Source of the DNA: Kiritimatiellia bacterium
GTDB taxonomy: Bacteria > Verrucomicrobiota > Kiritimatiellia > RFP12 > UBA1067
Reading direction: 5' to 3'
Length of the DNA: 64,000 bases
NCBI GenBank assembly: GCA_017514235.1
Contig: JAFWKK010000036.1
Span: 35,116-99,115 of the forward strand
Below, one piece after another: positions 9,153 through 18,904 of the stretch. The position numbers and the translations under genes were made by a program. Every line of letters begins with the position of its first letter. Position 1 is the first letter of the stretch. The notes under the pieces were generated by a model. It had not been told where the DNA came from. It was given only the letters and a program-made list of their open reading frames with translations, and ran no database searches.

Positions 9153-9739
9153 AGCGCATGAGACAGGCTTTCACCCTTATGGAGGTAAACCTCGCCATCT
9201 TCATCATGGCGACGGGCGTGCTGGGCATGGTTTCGCTATACTCGCTTGGCTTCCGCGAAAGCCGCCAGAGCGAGGAGGACGTCGCTTCAGCCGGCCTTGC
9301 CGACGCGTTTCTCTCTCCGCTTGTGACAGGGCTTTCGGCAACTAACATGACGTGGAGCGGCTGGTGCCAGGCCGTGCCTCACATATCCAGCGAAGCCTGC
9401 AACGGGCTTGCGCCGCAGAAGGGCGGCGACAACAACGGTTGGGCGGCCTACGTGACGAGGCTGGACTCCGACGGCGACGGCGCATATGAGTCATATCGCG
9501 TCGACTCCGGGTGGCAGAGTCTCGCCAACAGGGTCTTCAGCGGCATCATCGGGCAGGTTCCAAGCGAATACAGGGGTTCGCTTCCGTCGGTCAGCTCCGA
9601 CTATTGCTACGGGCTTGTCGCGACGCGCAAGGGGTCGACCATCTCGCTGGCGTTTCGGGCGAGCCGGCGCCGCGAGGCGTTGCTTAGCCAGCCGGTATAT
9701 TACACCGAAGTTCATTTCCAGGGGAGGACAGACCAGTGA
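9149..9739 (+). CDS. prepilin-type minor pseudopilin (GspI/PilV-like)
   Basis: 196 aa. MKRMRQAFTLMEVNLAIFIMATGVLGM is the PilV/GspI-type N-terminus, with Glu+5 and a Met/Gly-rich helix; the following GLADAFLSPLV resembles the Tad/PilV helix. Start overlaps the previous stop (ATGA), stop overlaps the next start (GTGA). GspI is the minor pseudopilin that nucleates the tip complex with GspJ and GspK, and the next genes are GspJ-like, GspG-like and GspK-like, so a tip complex is encoded in order. Confidence 0.8.
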   Translation: MKRMRQAFTLMEVNLAIFIMATGVLGMVSLYSLGFRESRQSEEDVASAGLADAFLSPLVTGLSATNMTWSGWCQAVPHISSEACNGLAPQKGGDNNGWAAYVTRLDSDGDGAYESYRVDSGWQSLANRVFSGIIGQVPSEYRGSLPSVSSDYCYGLVATRKGSTISLAFRASRRREALLSQPVYYTEVHFQGRTDQ

Positions 9740-10284
9740 AGCGTTCCGGATTCACTGTTCTTGAGCTGCTGGTGGCGTCGCTTCTGCTGTCGATGCTCGT
9801 CACCATACTGACCATGATCTTCAACCAGTCGTCGATCGCCTGGCGTACCGGCGTTGCGGGCGTCGTCGAGCTTGACCGCGTGCGTACCCGCCTCGGCACC
9901 TACCACGATATCGAGGATGACGCCCTGCCGGGCCTCGGGCAAACCGCGTCCCAGGCTGGCGCCGGCGCGAGCGACAACCGCCAGATCCTCTACCGCACCG
10001 TGTCGGTCTTCAAGGGCTGGAACGGCAGCGGCAAGCTCCAGCAGAACGCCGATCGCGACGACAGCAACTGCCGGGGCCGCCTCTACGACCAGATCAAGTG
10101 GCGCGAGGCGTCGGCAATCCAGTTCACCATGCAGGACGCGCGCGTCGGCCGCGCAAACACCGGCGTCGGTTCCGGCACGGTTCAGGGCGGCAGCGCCTTT
10201 GTAGTCGGCGTGCGAAGCTGGGGCCCCGACAAGAAGCTGAACACGGCCGACGACATCAACACCTTCCCGGAGGATGTAAACTGA
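9736..10284 (+). CDS. prepilin-type minor pseudopilin (GspJ-like)
   Basis: 182 aa from GTG 9736 (overlap with previous stop). The N-terminus MKRSGFTVLELLVASLLLSML has the cleavage Gly, Phe+1 and Glu+5, with the LLVA-type helix typical of GspJ/PilW. The C-terminal part is a small beta domain ending in SWGPDKKLNTADDINTF, an Asp-rich loop that resembles a calcium-binding site of GspG-type pilins; that reading is tentative. It overlaps the next gene by TGATG-type coupling. Confidence 0.8.
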   Translation: MKRSGFTVLELLVASLLLSMLVTILTMIFNQSSIAWRTGVAGVVELDRVRTRLGTYHDIEDDALPGLGQTASQAGAGASDNRQILYRTVSVFKGWNGSGKLQQNADRDDSNCRGRLYDQIKWREASAIQFTMQDARVGRANTGVGSGTVQGGSAFVVGVRSWGPDKKLNTADDINTFPEDVN

Positions 10285-10739
10285 TGAGGCGCGGCTTTAC
10301 CCTGATAGAACTGCTGGTGGTGGTCGCCATGATCGCCGTGCTCATAGGTGCGGTCGGCACTGGCATGAAACAGGCGCGGCGCCGCGCACAGATCGCCAGG
10401 GCGACGCAGGACGTCAAGGAGATGACGAACGCGATCCTTGCATTCGAGAACTACGCCAGGGGCCGCTCGCTGAAGAACTACGCGACAGGCAGCTGGAAGG
10501 AAACCACCGAAACGTCCCTGTCGATGATTCTCGGAGGCGAGGAGTCCGACAGCGGCGAACCGGTGCCTGTGCTTTACAACGCGCAGATCCGCAACGGTCA
10601 GATACTCGATCCGTGGGGCAGGCCGTACGAGTTCATGATAAAGCGTGTCGGCGACATCACGCCTCCAAGCAGTTCAAGCTTCCAGACGGCTCCAAGCTTG
10701 CCCAACTTCTACCGACTTATTGACGAGGAGAGGGAATGA
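10284..10739 (+). CDS. prepilin-type pseudopilin (GspG-like)
   Basis: 151 aa, the length and shape of a major pseudopilin GspG: MRRGFTLIELLVVVAMIAVL, a spine with ARRRAQIARATQDVKEMTNAI, then a C-terminal ILDPWGRPYEF, the family's characteristic D-P-W-G-x-P-Y motif preceding the calcium loop. The ATG at 10284 overlaps the preceding stop. It is the best candidate for the main subunit of the pseudopilus in this operon. Confidence 0.88.
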   Translation: MRRGFTLIELLVVVAMIAVLIGAVGTGMKQARRRAQIARATQDVKEMTNAILAFENYARGRSLKNYATGSWKETTETSLSMILGGEESDSGEPVPVLYNAQIRNGQILDPWGRPYEFMIKRVGDITPPSSSSFQTAPSLPNFYRLIDEERE

Positions 10740-13700
10740 GAGGCATTTCCAGAAAAGGTTCCGCTCTGCTGATCGTGCTCGGCATGCTGTCGTTCATGGT
10801 CGTCTCGGCCGTGGGATTTTCGTTCTACATGCGTTCCAGCCGTGTCCCTTCGAGCTATCTAAGGCGCAACATCGCTGCGCGCTACCTGGTGCGTTCGGCC
10901 CTCGCTAAGGCCATAGAGGAACTGGAGGGCGACTTCAACAACGATCCCGACTGGGGCAAGATTGATGAAACGGATGCCACCGCCGTGCCGCAACGCTTCT
11001 ACGGCATCTATGACGACCCGTTCCCCGGCGTCGTGCTGGGCGATTCCTCGGCGCGTTCCAACCCGAGCCTGAACGGCGACTACTGGGCGGGGGGGCGCGT
11101 GTTCATGCCGTTCGGCCCCGTGCGTTCGGATCGCGACAAGCCTTCTGCGACGGTACCGACGCTGACCCTGGAAGCGCTCGCCTACCTGCCGCCGGCAATC
11201 GTCGACGACGTGCGTAGGCTTTCCCGCCTTACGCGCACGGCAAGCTGGCGCGCCTTCCCCTATGACTCGGGCCGCTACGCATACTGCGCCGTCAACGTGT
11301 CCGACATGTTCGACATAAACCGCCTCCGCGCGAACGTTCCGCGCAACTCCGGCCGCGACCGCATCACTCTCGCTTCGCTTTGCGCCAAGACCTTCGGCGA
11401 ACCGACCGACATCGACGCTGGAGCCGCCGCCGAACTTGACAGGCTTCTTGACAAGGTGGAGAATAACGGCAAGCTGAACGGCAACGTAGTGCCGTTCACC
11501 TCCATAGCCGACTTCAATGTCGTCGCCGGTTCGGGCAGCGACTATGCGCCGTTTATGGATTTCATCGGGACCTCGGACAGAGGCCCTCTCGCCAGGCGGA
11601 GCAGTTCGTCCAAGACGGCGAACGCAATGTTCATAACCGATACCTGGTTCCCGCCGACCAATGCCGTCGGCCAGACGGTCTTCGACCTCGGCTCCAACGC
11701 CCAGCCGTTCAAGGATTATAACGCCTCGTCGTTCTTGACTACACTCCTGTCCATGAACAATGCTGACGGCGTCGACCAGCTCTACCAGAAGAACCTCGGC
11801 CTTGGCATTGCCTGTCTTTACGATTACCTTGACAGCGACTCGAAGCCGATTTCGCTTACGATTCCTACCGTCGAGGCTGTGCCCATGGTGGTCGGCATCG
11901 GCCACCCCGCCGGTCTTCAGCCCGCGCTTGGCGAGATTGGAACTCCTGAAGAAAGCGAAGTTCCGGGGCTCTCGGGAACCGCGTGTGACGACGACGGAAA
12001 CCCTGTCAACGTCAACAATATCGTCGCAAAGCGCATTTGCCGCAAGTTCGGCATCACCTCCTTTGGCAACCGAATTACGGTTACTGTAGTTGCGACATGT
12101 CCGTTCAAGCGGCTGAAGACGGAGCAGCGTGCCAAGGCTTACAGCCTCAGGGGTCTTATGCGCGTGTGGCTGGCGCCTGATGGAATGGGCTGTCGACCGA
12201 GCGTTGCCGACAGCCTTTATCCGGCGCAAGCAGATTGGAGAAATGGAGACGTCAAGAACGGGGTGGCAACGTTTCTCAGCGACATAAAGACGCTGACAAG
12301 CTTCAACAACGACATCCAGACCACTGCTGATGCAATAGTCGACGGGGCCGAGGTGGCGCTGACGTTCTCCGATCTTGACGTTCAGATGCCGATATACTAT
12401 AAGGTTGAGGAGTCCACTCCGACGGCTCCCGCCGGATACCGTCCGCCCGTTGCTGCCGACGAGTCTAACTTCAGGGCTTCGTATTCTTCGTTCGGGAACG
12501 TGAAGGATATCGCCACTGCGTTGCGTCCGTTGACTGTCGCCGGCGGGATTGACGGGACATGGAAAGGGCTCGCCGATAATGCGAGATTCAATACGACAGC
12601 TCCGTACCCAAGCGGAGTTACCGAGCTTGACGTGGCCAGTCTTCAAACCGAGTACCGCCTTTATGCAGCCGTATGGGTACAGGTCATGGACGGTTCTCAA
12701 GTCGTGGACATGGTGCCGGCGTGCGTGACGGATGACAACGAGTGGCTGAGCGCTAGTTTGCCGGAGAACAACGCAATCATTCAGAAGACTGGCGACGGAG
12801 CCCCGTTGCTCAACTTCAAGGCCGATGCCGCGATAAAGTACGCGGACATTGAGACGACGCTTGCCGCGCCGCCGGTCTTCACCGCGTGGAAGGCTCTCTA
12901 CGCAGTCGATCCGCGCTACAACTTCGCTCCGGAGGACTGGTTCTCGTCCACTGCAAGCGATGTGGCCAGCAAGCAAGAATGGATGCAGCTTCTCGGACTG
13001 AACGGAGCGTCCTCCTCCGTCATGGGACAGGGCGGACGCGACCGCGACATCTTCATGTTCGTATCCGACCAGGAGTACCTGCAGTCCATCGGCGAGCTGC
13101 AGTTCCTGCCGCGTCTTGACGTCATGGACGGTTCGGCCAACTTCATGACCGGCGACTATTCGCCCAACTTCCACGGCAAGCCTTTCTCTGACCGCACGGG
13201 ACCGACGACGGGCGACTTCGCCAATGGCGGACGCTTCTGGAAGACATACACCGCATTCGACAACGGAGACGGCACGATAGGCATAAACCCATATGCGATG
13301 CAGTACAACGGCAAGGAGGTTGCAGTCCTCCCCGGCTCCAGCGGGTTCAAGCTCAACCCGTTCTCCGCGGACGACCGCGTCATAACCGCCGCGCTTGTCG
13401 GAACCCCGTTTGACTACTACGTCGCTTCGACCAACTCGAGCCAGGTCCAGTCCGGCGGAAATCCTAACAGGATTGTCGCCAACATGACGCTGTCGCAGAT
13501 GATGGACACGTACTCGTTCGGCAAAAGCAGTCTTGCGAAGATGTCGGCAGACGACCTGTTTGACATTGCCGGTGCAATCAGCGATGCGTTCCGCAACAGG
13601 GCTGAACAAGGTTATGCAGACTGGCTGGCCGGCTGGAACTCCCTCATGTGGCAGGAAATCGCAGGAAACCGCATAAACGACGAGAACAAGACGTTCATTG

Positions 13701-14035
13701 ACGCGGGTGTCACGCTGGAGAATACGCTCCATGGCGTTGATCGCAAGTACTTGTACTCGTTCTGGCGCGACTGCTTCGACAATCGGCAGCAGCTGTTCCT
13801 TATCTTCGTGCGGGCCGAACCTTCGTCCGTCGGCGGAGGCAGCCTGAGCCGTGCGTCGTCGCAGCTTGGGGCGCGCGCTGTCGCGCTTGTCTGGCGCGAC
13901 CCCGCCGTGCCGGAGAAGAACGCGGCAAGTCGCAGGAAGCGTGCCGAGTTCAATTCTTTGTCTGACGTGCTAAACGCCCGAGAGCAATGTCCGCCGCACA
14001 GGACAAGGGTTCTGTTCTACCACCAGTTTGACTAA
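10736..14035 (+). CDS. giant GspK-like minor pseudopilin
   Basis: 1099 aa, start overlapping the gspG-like stop (ATGA). The N-terminus MRGISRKGSALLIVLGMLSFMVVSAVGFSF is a GspK/PilX-type prepilin helix (cleavage after Lys-Gly, Ser at +1), followed by YLVRSALAKAIEELEGD, typical of GspK. Normal GspK proteins are about 320 aa; here a very large, Asn/Asp-rich extracellular region of unknown fold is added. As tip protein of the pseudopilus it may contact the substrate, and its size suggests recognition of a large exoprotein. A 957-aa antisense ORF over it is only a shadow. Confidence 0.78.
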   Translation: MRGISRKGSALLIVLGMLSFMVVSAVGFSFYMRSSRVPSSYLRRNIAARYLVRSALAKAIEELEGDFNNDPDWGKIDETDATAVPQRFYGIYDDPFPGVVLGDSSARSNPSLNGDYWAGGRVFMPFGPVRSDRDKPSATVPTLTLEALAYLPPAIVDDVRRLSRLTRTASWRAFPYDSGRYAYCAVNVSDMFDINRLRANVPRNSGRDRITLASLCAKTFGEPTDIDAGAAAELDRLLDKVENNGKLNGNVVPFTSIADFNVVAGSGSDYAPFMDFIGTSDRGPLARRSSSSKTANAMFITDTWFPPTNAVGQTVFDLGSNAQPFKDYNASSFLTTLLSMNNADGVDQLYQKNLGLGIACLYDYLDSDSKPISLTIPTVEAVPMVVGIGHPAGLQPALGEIGTPEESEVPGLSGTACDDDGNPVNVNNIVAKRICRKFGITSFGNRITVTVVATCPFKRLKTEQRAKAYSLRGLMRVWLAPDGMGCRPSVADSLYPAQADWRNGDVKNGVATFLSDIKTLTSFNNDIQTTADAIVDGAEVALTFSDLDVQMPIYYKVEESTPTAPAGYRPPVAADESNFRASYSSFGNVKDIATALRPLTVAGGIDGTWKGLADNARFNTTAPYPSGVTELDVASLQTEYRLYAAVWVQVMDGSQVVDMVPACVTDDNEWLSASLPENNAIIQKTGDGAPLLNFKADAAIKYADIETTLAAPPVFTAWKALYAVDPRYNFAPEDWFSSTASDVASKQEWMQLLGLNGASSSVMGQGGRDRDIFMFVSDQEYLQSIGELQFLPRLDVMDGSANFMTGDYSPNFHGKPFSDRTGPTTGDFANGGRFWKTYTAFDNGDGTIGINPYAMQYNGKEVAVLPGSSGFKLNPFSADDRVITAALVGTPFDYYVASTNSSQVQSGGNPNRIVANMTLSQMMDTYSFGKSSLAKMSADDLFDIAGAISDAFRNRAEQGYADWLAGWNSLMWQEIAGNRINDENKTFIDAGVTLENTLHGVDRKYLYSFWRDCFDNRQQLFLIFVRAEPSSVGGGSLSRASSQLGARAVALVWRDPAVPEKNAASRRKRAEFNSLSDVLNAREQCPPHRTRVLFYHQFD

Positions 14036-14047
14036 GCGACGAAAACC

Positions 14048-15025
14048 ATGAAAAGAGCTTTCACCATCATTGAACTCCTCGTCGTGATCGGCATCATAGG
14101 CGTCCTCGCCGGCGTGCTGATGACGAGCTTTTCCGGCGGCACGGAGTCCGCCAGGGCCGCGAAGTGCCTCTCCAACATGCGCAACCTTGCGCAGGGATCC
14201 ATAGCCTATGCGTCTGACCGCGGACGCTTCCCCTACGCCGGCAGTCATGCGGCGATAGGCGTCGACGACAACGGCAGGACCTACTATCAGGAGAACGTCG
14301 GTTGGATCAGCTGGCTTTCCAAGAACGACGAGTACAACACACACCGATCCAAGGGCGGCCTGGCGCGCAGCTTCCAGAAGTGCTCCAACATAAGCGCCTT
14401 CTGCGCCGACGAGGAGGACGCGGCTTTCGCCATCACCAACGGCGCAATCTGGAAGTTCGTGGGGCAGAACCGCGAGACCTACATCTGCCCGTCTCACGCT
14501 ATCCGCGCAAAGAAGCATGCCGTGACGGCGCGTTTCAGCTATGCGATGAGCGCCTATTTCGGCTATGACTGGACGAAAGGCTCCAAGTCCGCCACGTCCG
14601 TCCATGCCGGCTTCGTCACGCTGAACAACGACAGCCGGCTTGACCGCAAGCTGCTTTTCGCCGAGCTGCCGTTCGGCATACCGGGCGCAAGCGACTCGGC
14701 GAACGAAGTCTCCGAGGACGAGGCATACGCCAGGGCAAACGACTCCTATCTGGTGGACTGCACGCTCCAGTACAAGGCGACCTACAAGGGGAAGTCCTAC
14801 CATTCCGACTGGAACGGCACCGCCGAGTCGATAGCCTTCAACCACAGGAGCGGCAAGCGCTACTGCGCCCATGTGGCGTTTGCCGACGGACATGTGGAGA
14901 AGCTGCTGCTGCCGAAGAAGTCCGGCGGGCTGAATTCCGTCCAGCTGACAGCCTTGCTCTGCGGCGGCGTCGACGTCTCGTTCGACGGCTCGACTTACGA
15001 TCTAATCACGGACGGCGACAAGTAG
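14048..15025 (+). CDS. prepilin-type protein with H-x-DG C-terminal signature
   Basis: 325 aa. MKRAFTIIELLVVIGIIGVLAGVLM is a prepilin N-terminus; AKCLSNMRNLAQGSIAYASD follows as in the planctomycete/verrucomicrobial DUF1559-like prepilins. The C-terminus carries the CAHVAFADGHVEKLLL motif, a variant of the H-X9-DG signature (the upstream His is 13 rather than 9 residues away). It lies 12 bp after the GspK-like gene. These proteins are numerous in PVC bacteria and may be surface-exposed; specific function unknown. Confidence 0.82.
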   Translation: MKRAFTIIELLVVIGIIGVLAGVLMTSFSGGTESARAAKCLSNMRNLAQGSIAYASDRGRFPYAGSHAAIGVDDNGRTYYQENVGWISWLSKNDEYNTHRSKGGLARSFQKCSNISAFCADEEDAAFAITNGAIWKFVGQNRETYICPSHAIRAKKHAVTARFSYAMSAYFGYDWTKGSKSATSVHAGFVTLNNDSRLDRKLLFAELPFGIPGASDSANEVSEDEAYARANDSYLVDCTLQYKATYKGKSYHSDWNGTAESIAFNHRSGKRYCAHVAFADGHVEKLLLPKKSGGLNSVQLTALLCGGVDVSFDGSTYDLITDGDK

Positions 15026-15040
15026 CCGCTGTAACACGAC

Positions 15041-16528
15041 ATGAAAAAGACACCATGCATTGTTGCCGCGCGGATTTCCGCGCTGGTTGTCGCCGTCCTC
15101 GCGACGGCATCATCGTTTGGCGCGATTCGCGCCGTCACCCCGACCGCTTGGAACGGCGATTCTAACTGCTGGCAGATGCGGCGCCACATGGAGAAGATGG
15201 CGTCCGTCACCAACGGAGGCGCGAAGGTCGTTTTCATCGGCGATTCCATCACGCACAACTGGGAAACGCGCGGCAAGTCGCAGTGGAAGAAGTATTTCGT
15301 CGATGGAAAGCGCAAGGCTCTCAACCTCGGCACTAGCGCCGACCGCACGGAGCACGTGCTTTGGCGCATCACCGAGGGCGGAGAGCTCGACGGTTACGAG
15401 GCGAAGTGCATATTGCTCATGATCGGCACGAACAACACGGGGCACTTTCCGTTCGCGGAGGAACCGCCCGTGGACACGATCCTCGGCATACGCGAGATAC
15501 TCAGGGTAATCGCCGAGAAGCAGCCCAACGCGCGCACCATTCTGACGGCAATCTTTCCACGCGGCGCGACGTCGGACAACCAGTGCCGCAGGCGCAACGA
15601 TGTCGTGAACAGGGAGATCGCCAAGTTCGCGGACGGGAAGCGCGTCATCTGGTGCGACTTCAGCGACAAGTATCTTGATGCCGAGGGCCGGCTCAGCCGC
15701 GAGCTCTTCCCGGACCTGCTGCACCCGAACGGTCTTGGCTACGAAATCTGGGCGAGTGCGGTCATTCCGCTCATCGACGCCGTGATGGCCGCCGATCCGT
15801 CGGAGGCGATACCGTCCGTCTGGCCGGCGAATCCGCGCACGTACTCGATGGCCGCGCAGATGGCGGCAGAGCCCGTGGCCGCGTTCCCGAAAAGCAACTG
15901 GTGGGACACCCGCTGCCTCGAGAAGCGCAACGAGATTCTCGAGAACGGCGGCGCCGAATACGACATCGTGATGGTCGGCGACTCCATCACTCATCGCTGG
16001 GAGCGCGAGGGCGGCGAAGGGCGCGAGCTGTTCGCGAAACTGAAGAAGACGTACCGCGTGCTGAACCTCGGTTACGGCGGCGACCAGACGCAGCACGTGA
16101 TCTGGCGCATGGAGAACGGCGAGCTGGAGGGCTACAAGGCCAAGCTCTTCACTCTCATGATCGGCACGAACAACAGCCATCATGACAAGCACTCGCCCCC
16201 TGAAGGAGTCGCGGCGGGCGTTAAGCGCATCATCGACATCATACGCGAGAAGCACCCGGAGTCCAAGATCGTCCTTATGCCGATATTCCCGTGCCGGGCC
16301 AAGGCAGACGATCCGATCCGCGTGAAGAACGAGAAGATCAACGCGCTCATCAAGCCGTATGCCGACGGCGAGACGGTGCTTTGGCTCGACTTCAACGACA
16401 AGTTTTTCAACGCCGAGGGGAAGCTGACCAAGGAGGTCATGAACGACCTCCTGCACCCGAACGAGAAGGGCTACCAGATCTGGCTTGACGCCATTTTGCC
16501 GACGTTCAGGAAAGTCTGCGGCAAGTAA
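15041..16528 (+). CDS. secreted tandem SGNH/GDSL esterase (two catalytic domains)
   Basis: 495 aa with an N-terminal signal peptide (about residues 1-24). Two complete SGNH-hydrolase domains of the PAF-acetylhydrolase-like type are visible. Domain 1 (about 60-250) has FIGDSIT, NLGTSADRTEH, MIGTNNTGH and DLLHPN; domain 2 (about 305-495) has MVGDSIT, NLGYGGDQTQH, MIGTNNSHH and DLLHPN. Each has the Ser, Gly, Asn and Asp-x-x-His residues. Likely deacetylation of sugars outside the cytoplasm. Its stop overlaps the next start (TAATG). The duplication is internal and diverged. Confidence 0.88.
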   Translation: MKKTPCIVAARISALVVAVLATASSFGAIRAVTPTAWNGDSNCWQMRRHMEKMASVTNGGAKVVFIGDSITHNWETRGKSQWKKYFVDGKRKALNLGTSADRTEHVLWRITEGGELDGYEAKCILLMIGTNNTGHFPFAEEPPVDTILGIREILRVIAEKQPNARTILTAIFPRGATSDNQCRRRNDVVNREIAKFADGKRVIWCDFSDKYLDAEGRLSRELFPDLLHPNGLGYEIWASAVIPLIDAVMAADPSEAIPSVWPANPRTYSMAAQMAAEPVAAFPKSNWWDTRCLEKRNEILENGGAEYDIVMVGDSITHRWEREGGEGRELFAKLKKTYRVLNLGYGGDQTQHVIWRMENGELEGYKAKLFTLMIGTNNSHHDKHSPPEGVAAGVKRIIDIIREKHPESKIVLMPIFPCRAKADDPIRVKNEKINALIKPYADGETVLWLDFNDKFFNAEGKLTKEVMNDLLHPNEKGYQIWLDAILPTFRKVCGK

Positions 16529-18108
16529 TGACCGTAGTCCGAGGCGGCACTATCGTCGATGGAACCGGCAAGGCCGGGTTCGCAGGCGATGTCGTCGTCG
16601 ACGGCGACAGGATCGTCGAGGTCGTTCCTGGCGGTGGCGCATCGTATGGCGATGCGCAGGTCATTGACGCTGCGGGCAGCCTCGTGACTCCTGGTTTCAT
16701 CGACGCGCACACCCATTCCGACGCATATCTCGTGATCGAGCCTGACGCCCCGTCGAAGATTGCGCAGGGCGTCACCACCGAGATAAACGGGCAGTGCGGC
16801 GGTTCCGCCGCGCCGCGCTACGGCGAAGCTCGACTTTCGTCCGATTGGGCGGCAATCCTCGGCGACCGGCTGACGTGGCGGTCTTTGGCGGAATACCGCG
16901 AGGTCCTGGAGGCGGCGAAGCCCGCCGTAAACACGGTGCAGTTCGTCGGGCACAACACGCTACGGTCTTCGGTCGTCGGCTACGCCGCCCGTCCGTCCTC
17001 TCCGGACGAGCTGCGGGCTATGGAGCGGATGCTGGAACAGGCACTTGACGAAGGCGGATGGGGGCTTACCACCGGGCTGATCTACCAGCCGGGCAAGTAT
17101 TCCGTTCCGGCGGAGGTCGAGGCGCTGGCCCGCGTCACCGCCTCCAGAGGCGGTTTCTACGCGACGCACATGCGCTCGGAGGGCGATGCCATACTGGAAT
17201 CCATCGACGAGGTGCTGGACCTTGTGAAGGCGACAGGCATACGCGCGGAGATATCGCACCTCAAGACGAGCGGTCCGCGCAACTGGGGCAAGATCGACGC
17301 AGTGCTTGAAAAGGTCGGCAACGCCGTCGACGCAGGGCTGCTCCTCGGCAGCGACCGCTATCCGTACTGTGCGGCAGGCACAGATCTTGACGTGGTGTTG
17401 CCCGACTGGGCTCAGGAGGGAGCCGCAAGGGCCGAAACGGAGCGGCTTGGAGACCCCGCACTGCGCACGCGCATCGCTGCAGAGATTGACGCCTCGGAGC
17501 GCGACTGGTCGACGGTGACGGTAGGAGGCACATGGGCCGAGGCGAACAAGCCCTTCAGCGGCAAGACGATAGCGGAGATACTCCAATCGCCTGGGAACGA
17601 AGCCGTTGCGCGTTCACCAGGCGAGCTGGTTTGCAGGATTCTTCTGCGTGACGGTTGCAAGACCGGTGCGTTCTTCTTCGTGATGAGCGAGGAGAACCTT
17701 ATGAAGATATACTCGCTCCCGTGGATCGTGCCGGGTTCCGACGCATCGTTGCGCGCTCCGTGGGGGCCGCTCGGCGAGGATCATCCGCATCCGCGTGCCT
17801 ACGCTACCATGCCGGAGTTCTACAGGCGCGTCCGCGCCCTTGGCTTCAGCCGCGAGGAGACCGTGGCCCGGATGACGTCCGTTCCGGCGCGGCGCTTCGG
17901 CATCGCCGGGCGAGGCGTCATCGAGCGCGGCGCTTTCGCCGACATCGCGATATGGAGGGAGGACGGCTTCAGCGCACAGGCCACATATGTCGCGCCGCAC
18001 CAGTTCGCTACGGGCGTCTCGCTCGTGATGGTCAACGGCAAGATTCCGTATCGGGACGGCGCGTTCACCGGCGACCGGGGGGGACGATTCCTCGAAAGGA
18101 CAAGATGA
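16528..18108 (+). CDS. N-acyl-D-amino-acid deacylase family amidohydrolase
   Basis: 526 aa, no signal peptide. It is a metal-dependent TIM-barrel amidohydrolase: metal-binding HTH in GFIDAHTHSD (about residues 60-64), GVTTEINGQCG typical of D-aminoacylases (the Cys being the metal bridge), MRSEGD, SHLKTSG, and GSDASLRAPWG near 402. Family members hydrolyse N-acyl-D-amino acids or dipeptides; the true substrate cannot be told. It overlaps the SGNH gene upstream and tatD downstream (ATGA), suggesting one transcript. Confidence 0.85.
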   Translation: MTVVRGGTIVDGTGKAGFAGDVVVDGDRIVEVVPGGGASYGDAQVIDAAGSLVTPGFIDAHTHSDAYLVIEPDAPSKIAQGVTTEINGQCGGSAAPRYGEARLSSDWAAILGDRLTWRSLAEYREVLEAAKPAVNTVQFVGHNTLRSSVVGYAARPSSPDELRAMERMLEQALDEGGWGLTTGLIYQPGKYSVPAEVEALARVTASRGGFYATHMRSEGDAILESIDEVLDLVKATGIRAEISHLKTSGPRNWGKIDAVLEKVGNAVDAGLLLGSDRYPYCAAGTDLDVVLPDWAQEGAARAETERLGDPALRTRIAAEIDASERDWSTVTVGGTWAEANKPFSGKTIAEILQSPGNEAVARSPGELVCRILLRDGCKTGAFFFVMSEENLMKIYSLPWIVPGSDASLRAPWGPLGEDHPHPRAYATMPEFYRRVRALGFSREETVARMTSVPARRFGIAGRGVIERGAFADIAIWREDGFSAQATYVAPHQFATGVSLVMVNGKIPYRDGAFTGDRGGRFLERTR

Positions 18109-18848
18109 GGCTTTTCGATACGCACTGCCATTTCGAGACGACGGACGCAGGCGAGATCGCTGCCGTGATGGAACGAGCCGGGGCCGCAGGCGTGGAAAGG
18201 GTGATGGCTGTCGGCGGAAGCGTCGCGCTAAACGCATCGGCAACGTGCGCTGCGGAGACGTGCGGATGCATGCTTGCCTGCGGCTACGACCGAGACCAGG
18301 CCTTGGTGAAGGAGCGTCCGCCAGTTCCGGATGTGCCGAAGCTGGCGGCGTGGGGGGAAATCGGCCTTGACTACCACTACTCGCCGGAGACGCGCGACGC
18401 GCAAAGGCGGCTCTTCGCCGAGCAGCTTGAGGAGGCCCGGTGTCGCGACCTGCCGGTTGTAATTCACACGCGCGAGGCCGATGACGATACGCTAGGTCTC
18501 CTGCGTGAGATTCCTTCGCGCGGCATAATTCACTGCTTCACGGGAACGCCCGAAGCCGCGCGGAGCTTTCTCGACCTTGGCTTCTACATCTCGATTTCGG
18601 GCATAGTGACGTTCCGCGCGGCGGAGAACGTCCGCGAAGCCGTTCGCGTCGTGCCTGACGACCGTATTCTCATCGAGACCGACTCTCCGTTCCTTGCGCC
18701 GGTGCCGATGCGAGGGCGGCCTAACGAGCCGGCGTTCATTCGCCACACGTGCGAATTCATCGCCCGGCTGCGCAACATGCCTGCTGAAGGCTTTGCTGAG
18801 CTTACGTTTGCCAATGCGCTGGCCGTCCTAGCCTCCGACGAACGATGA
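18105..18848 (+). CDS. tatD: TatD-family metal-dependent hydrolase
   Basis: 247 aa. The TatD signature is present: DTHCHFE at residues 5-11, GEIGLDYHY near 83, VVIHTREA near 119, IIHCFTG near 143 and ETDSPFLAPVP near 192, giving the conserved His/Glu/Asp metal ligands. Family members are 3'-5' deoxyribonucleases in DNA repair or degradation. The ATG at 18105 overlaps the preceding stop; longer in-frame extensions lie inside the amidohydrolase gene. Length is normal for the family. Confidence 0.9.
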   Translation: MRLFDTHCHFETTDAGEIAAVMERAGAAGVERVMAVGGSVALNASATCAAETCGCMLACGYDRDQALVKERPPVPDVPKLAAWGEIGLDYHYSPETRDAQRRLFAEQLEEARCRDLPVVIHTREADDDTLGLLREIPSRGIIHCFTGTPEAARSFLDLGFYISISGIVTFRAAENVREAVRVVPDDRILIETDSPFLAPVPMRGRPNEPAFIRHTCEFIARLRNMPAEGFAELTFANALAVLASDER

Positions 18849-18904
18849 AGCGTGCAGTCCGCGCTTGCAGTCGGCGGAAAGATTTGATACCATTTCCACT
18901 GGCC

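Noticed and set aside
10859-13732. 957-aa antisense open frame over the GspK-like gene
   Set aside because: No start signal, composition typical of the complement of a GC-rich gene, and the sense gene is clearly a prepilin.
15110-16456. 448-aa antisense frame over the SGNH esterase
   Set aside because: Shadow; both SGNH domains with all catalytic residues lie on the plus strand.
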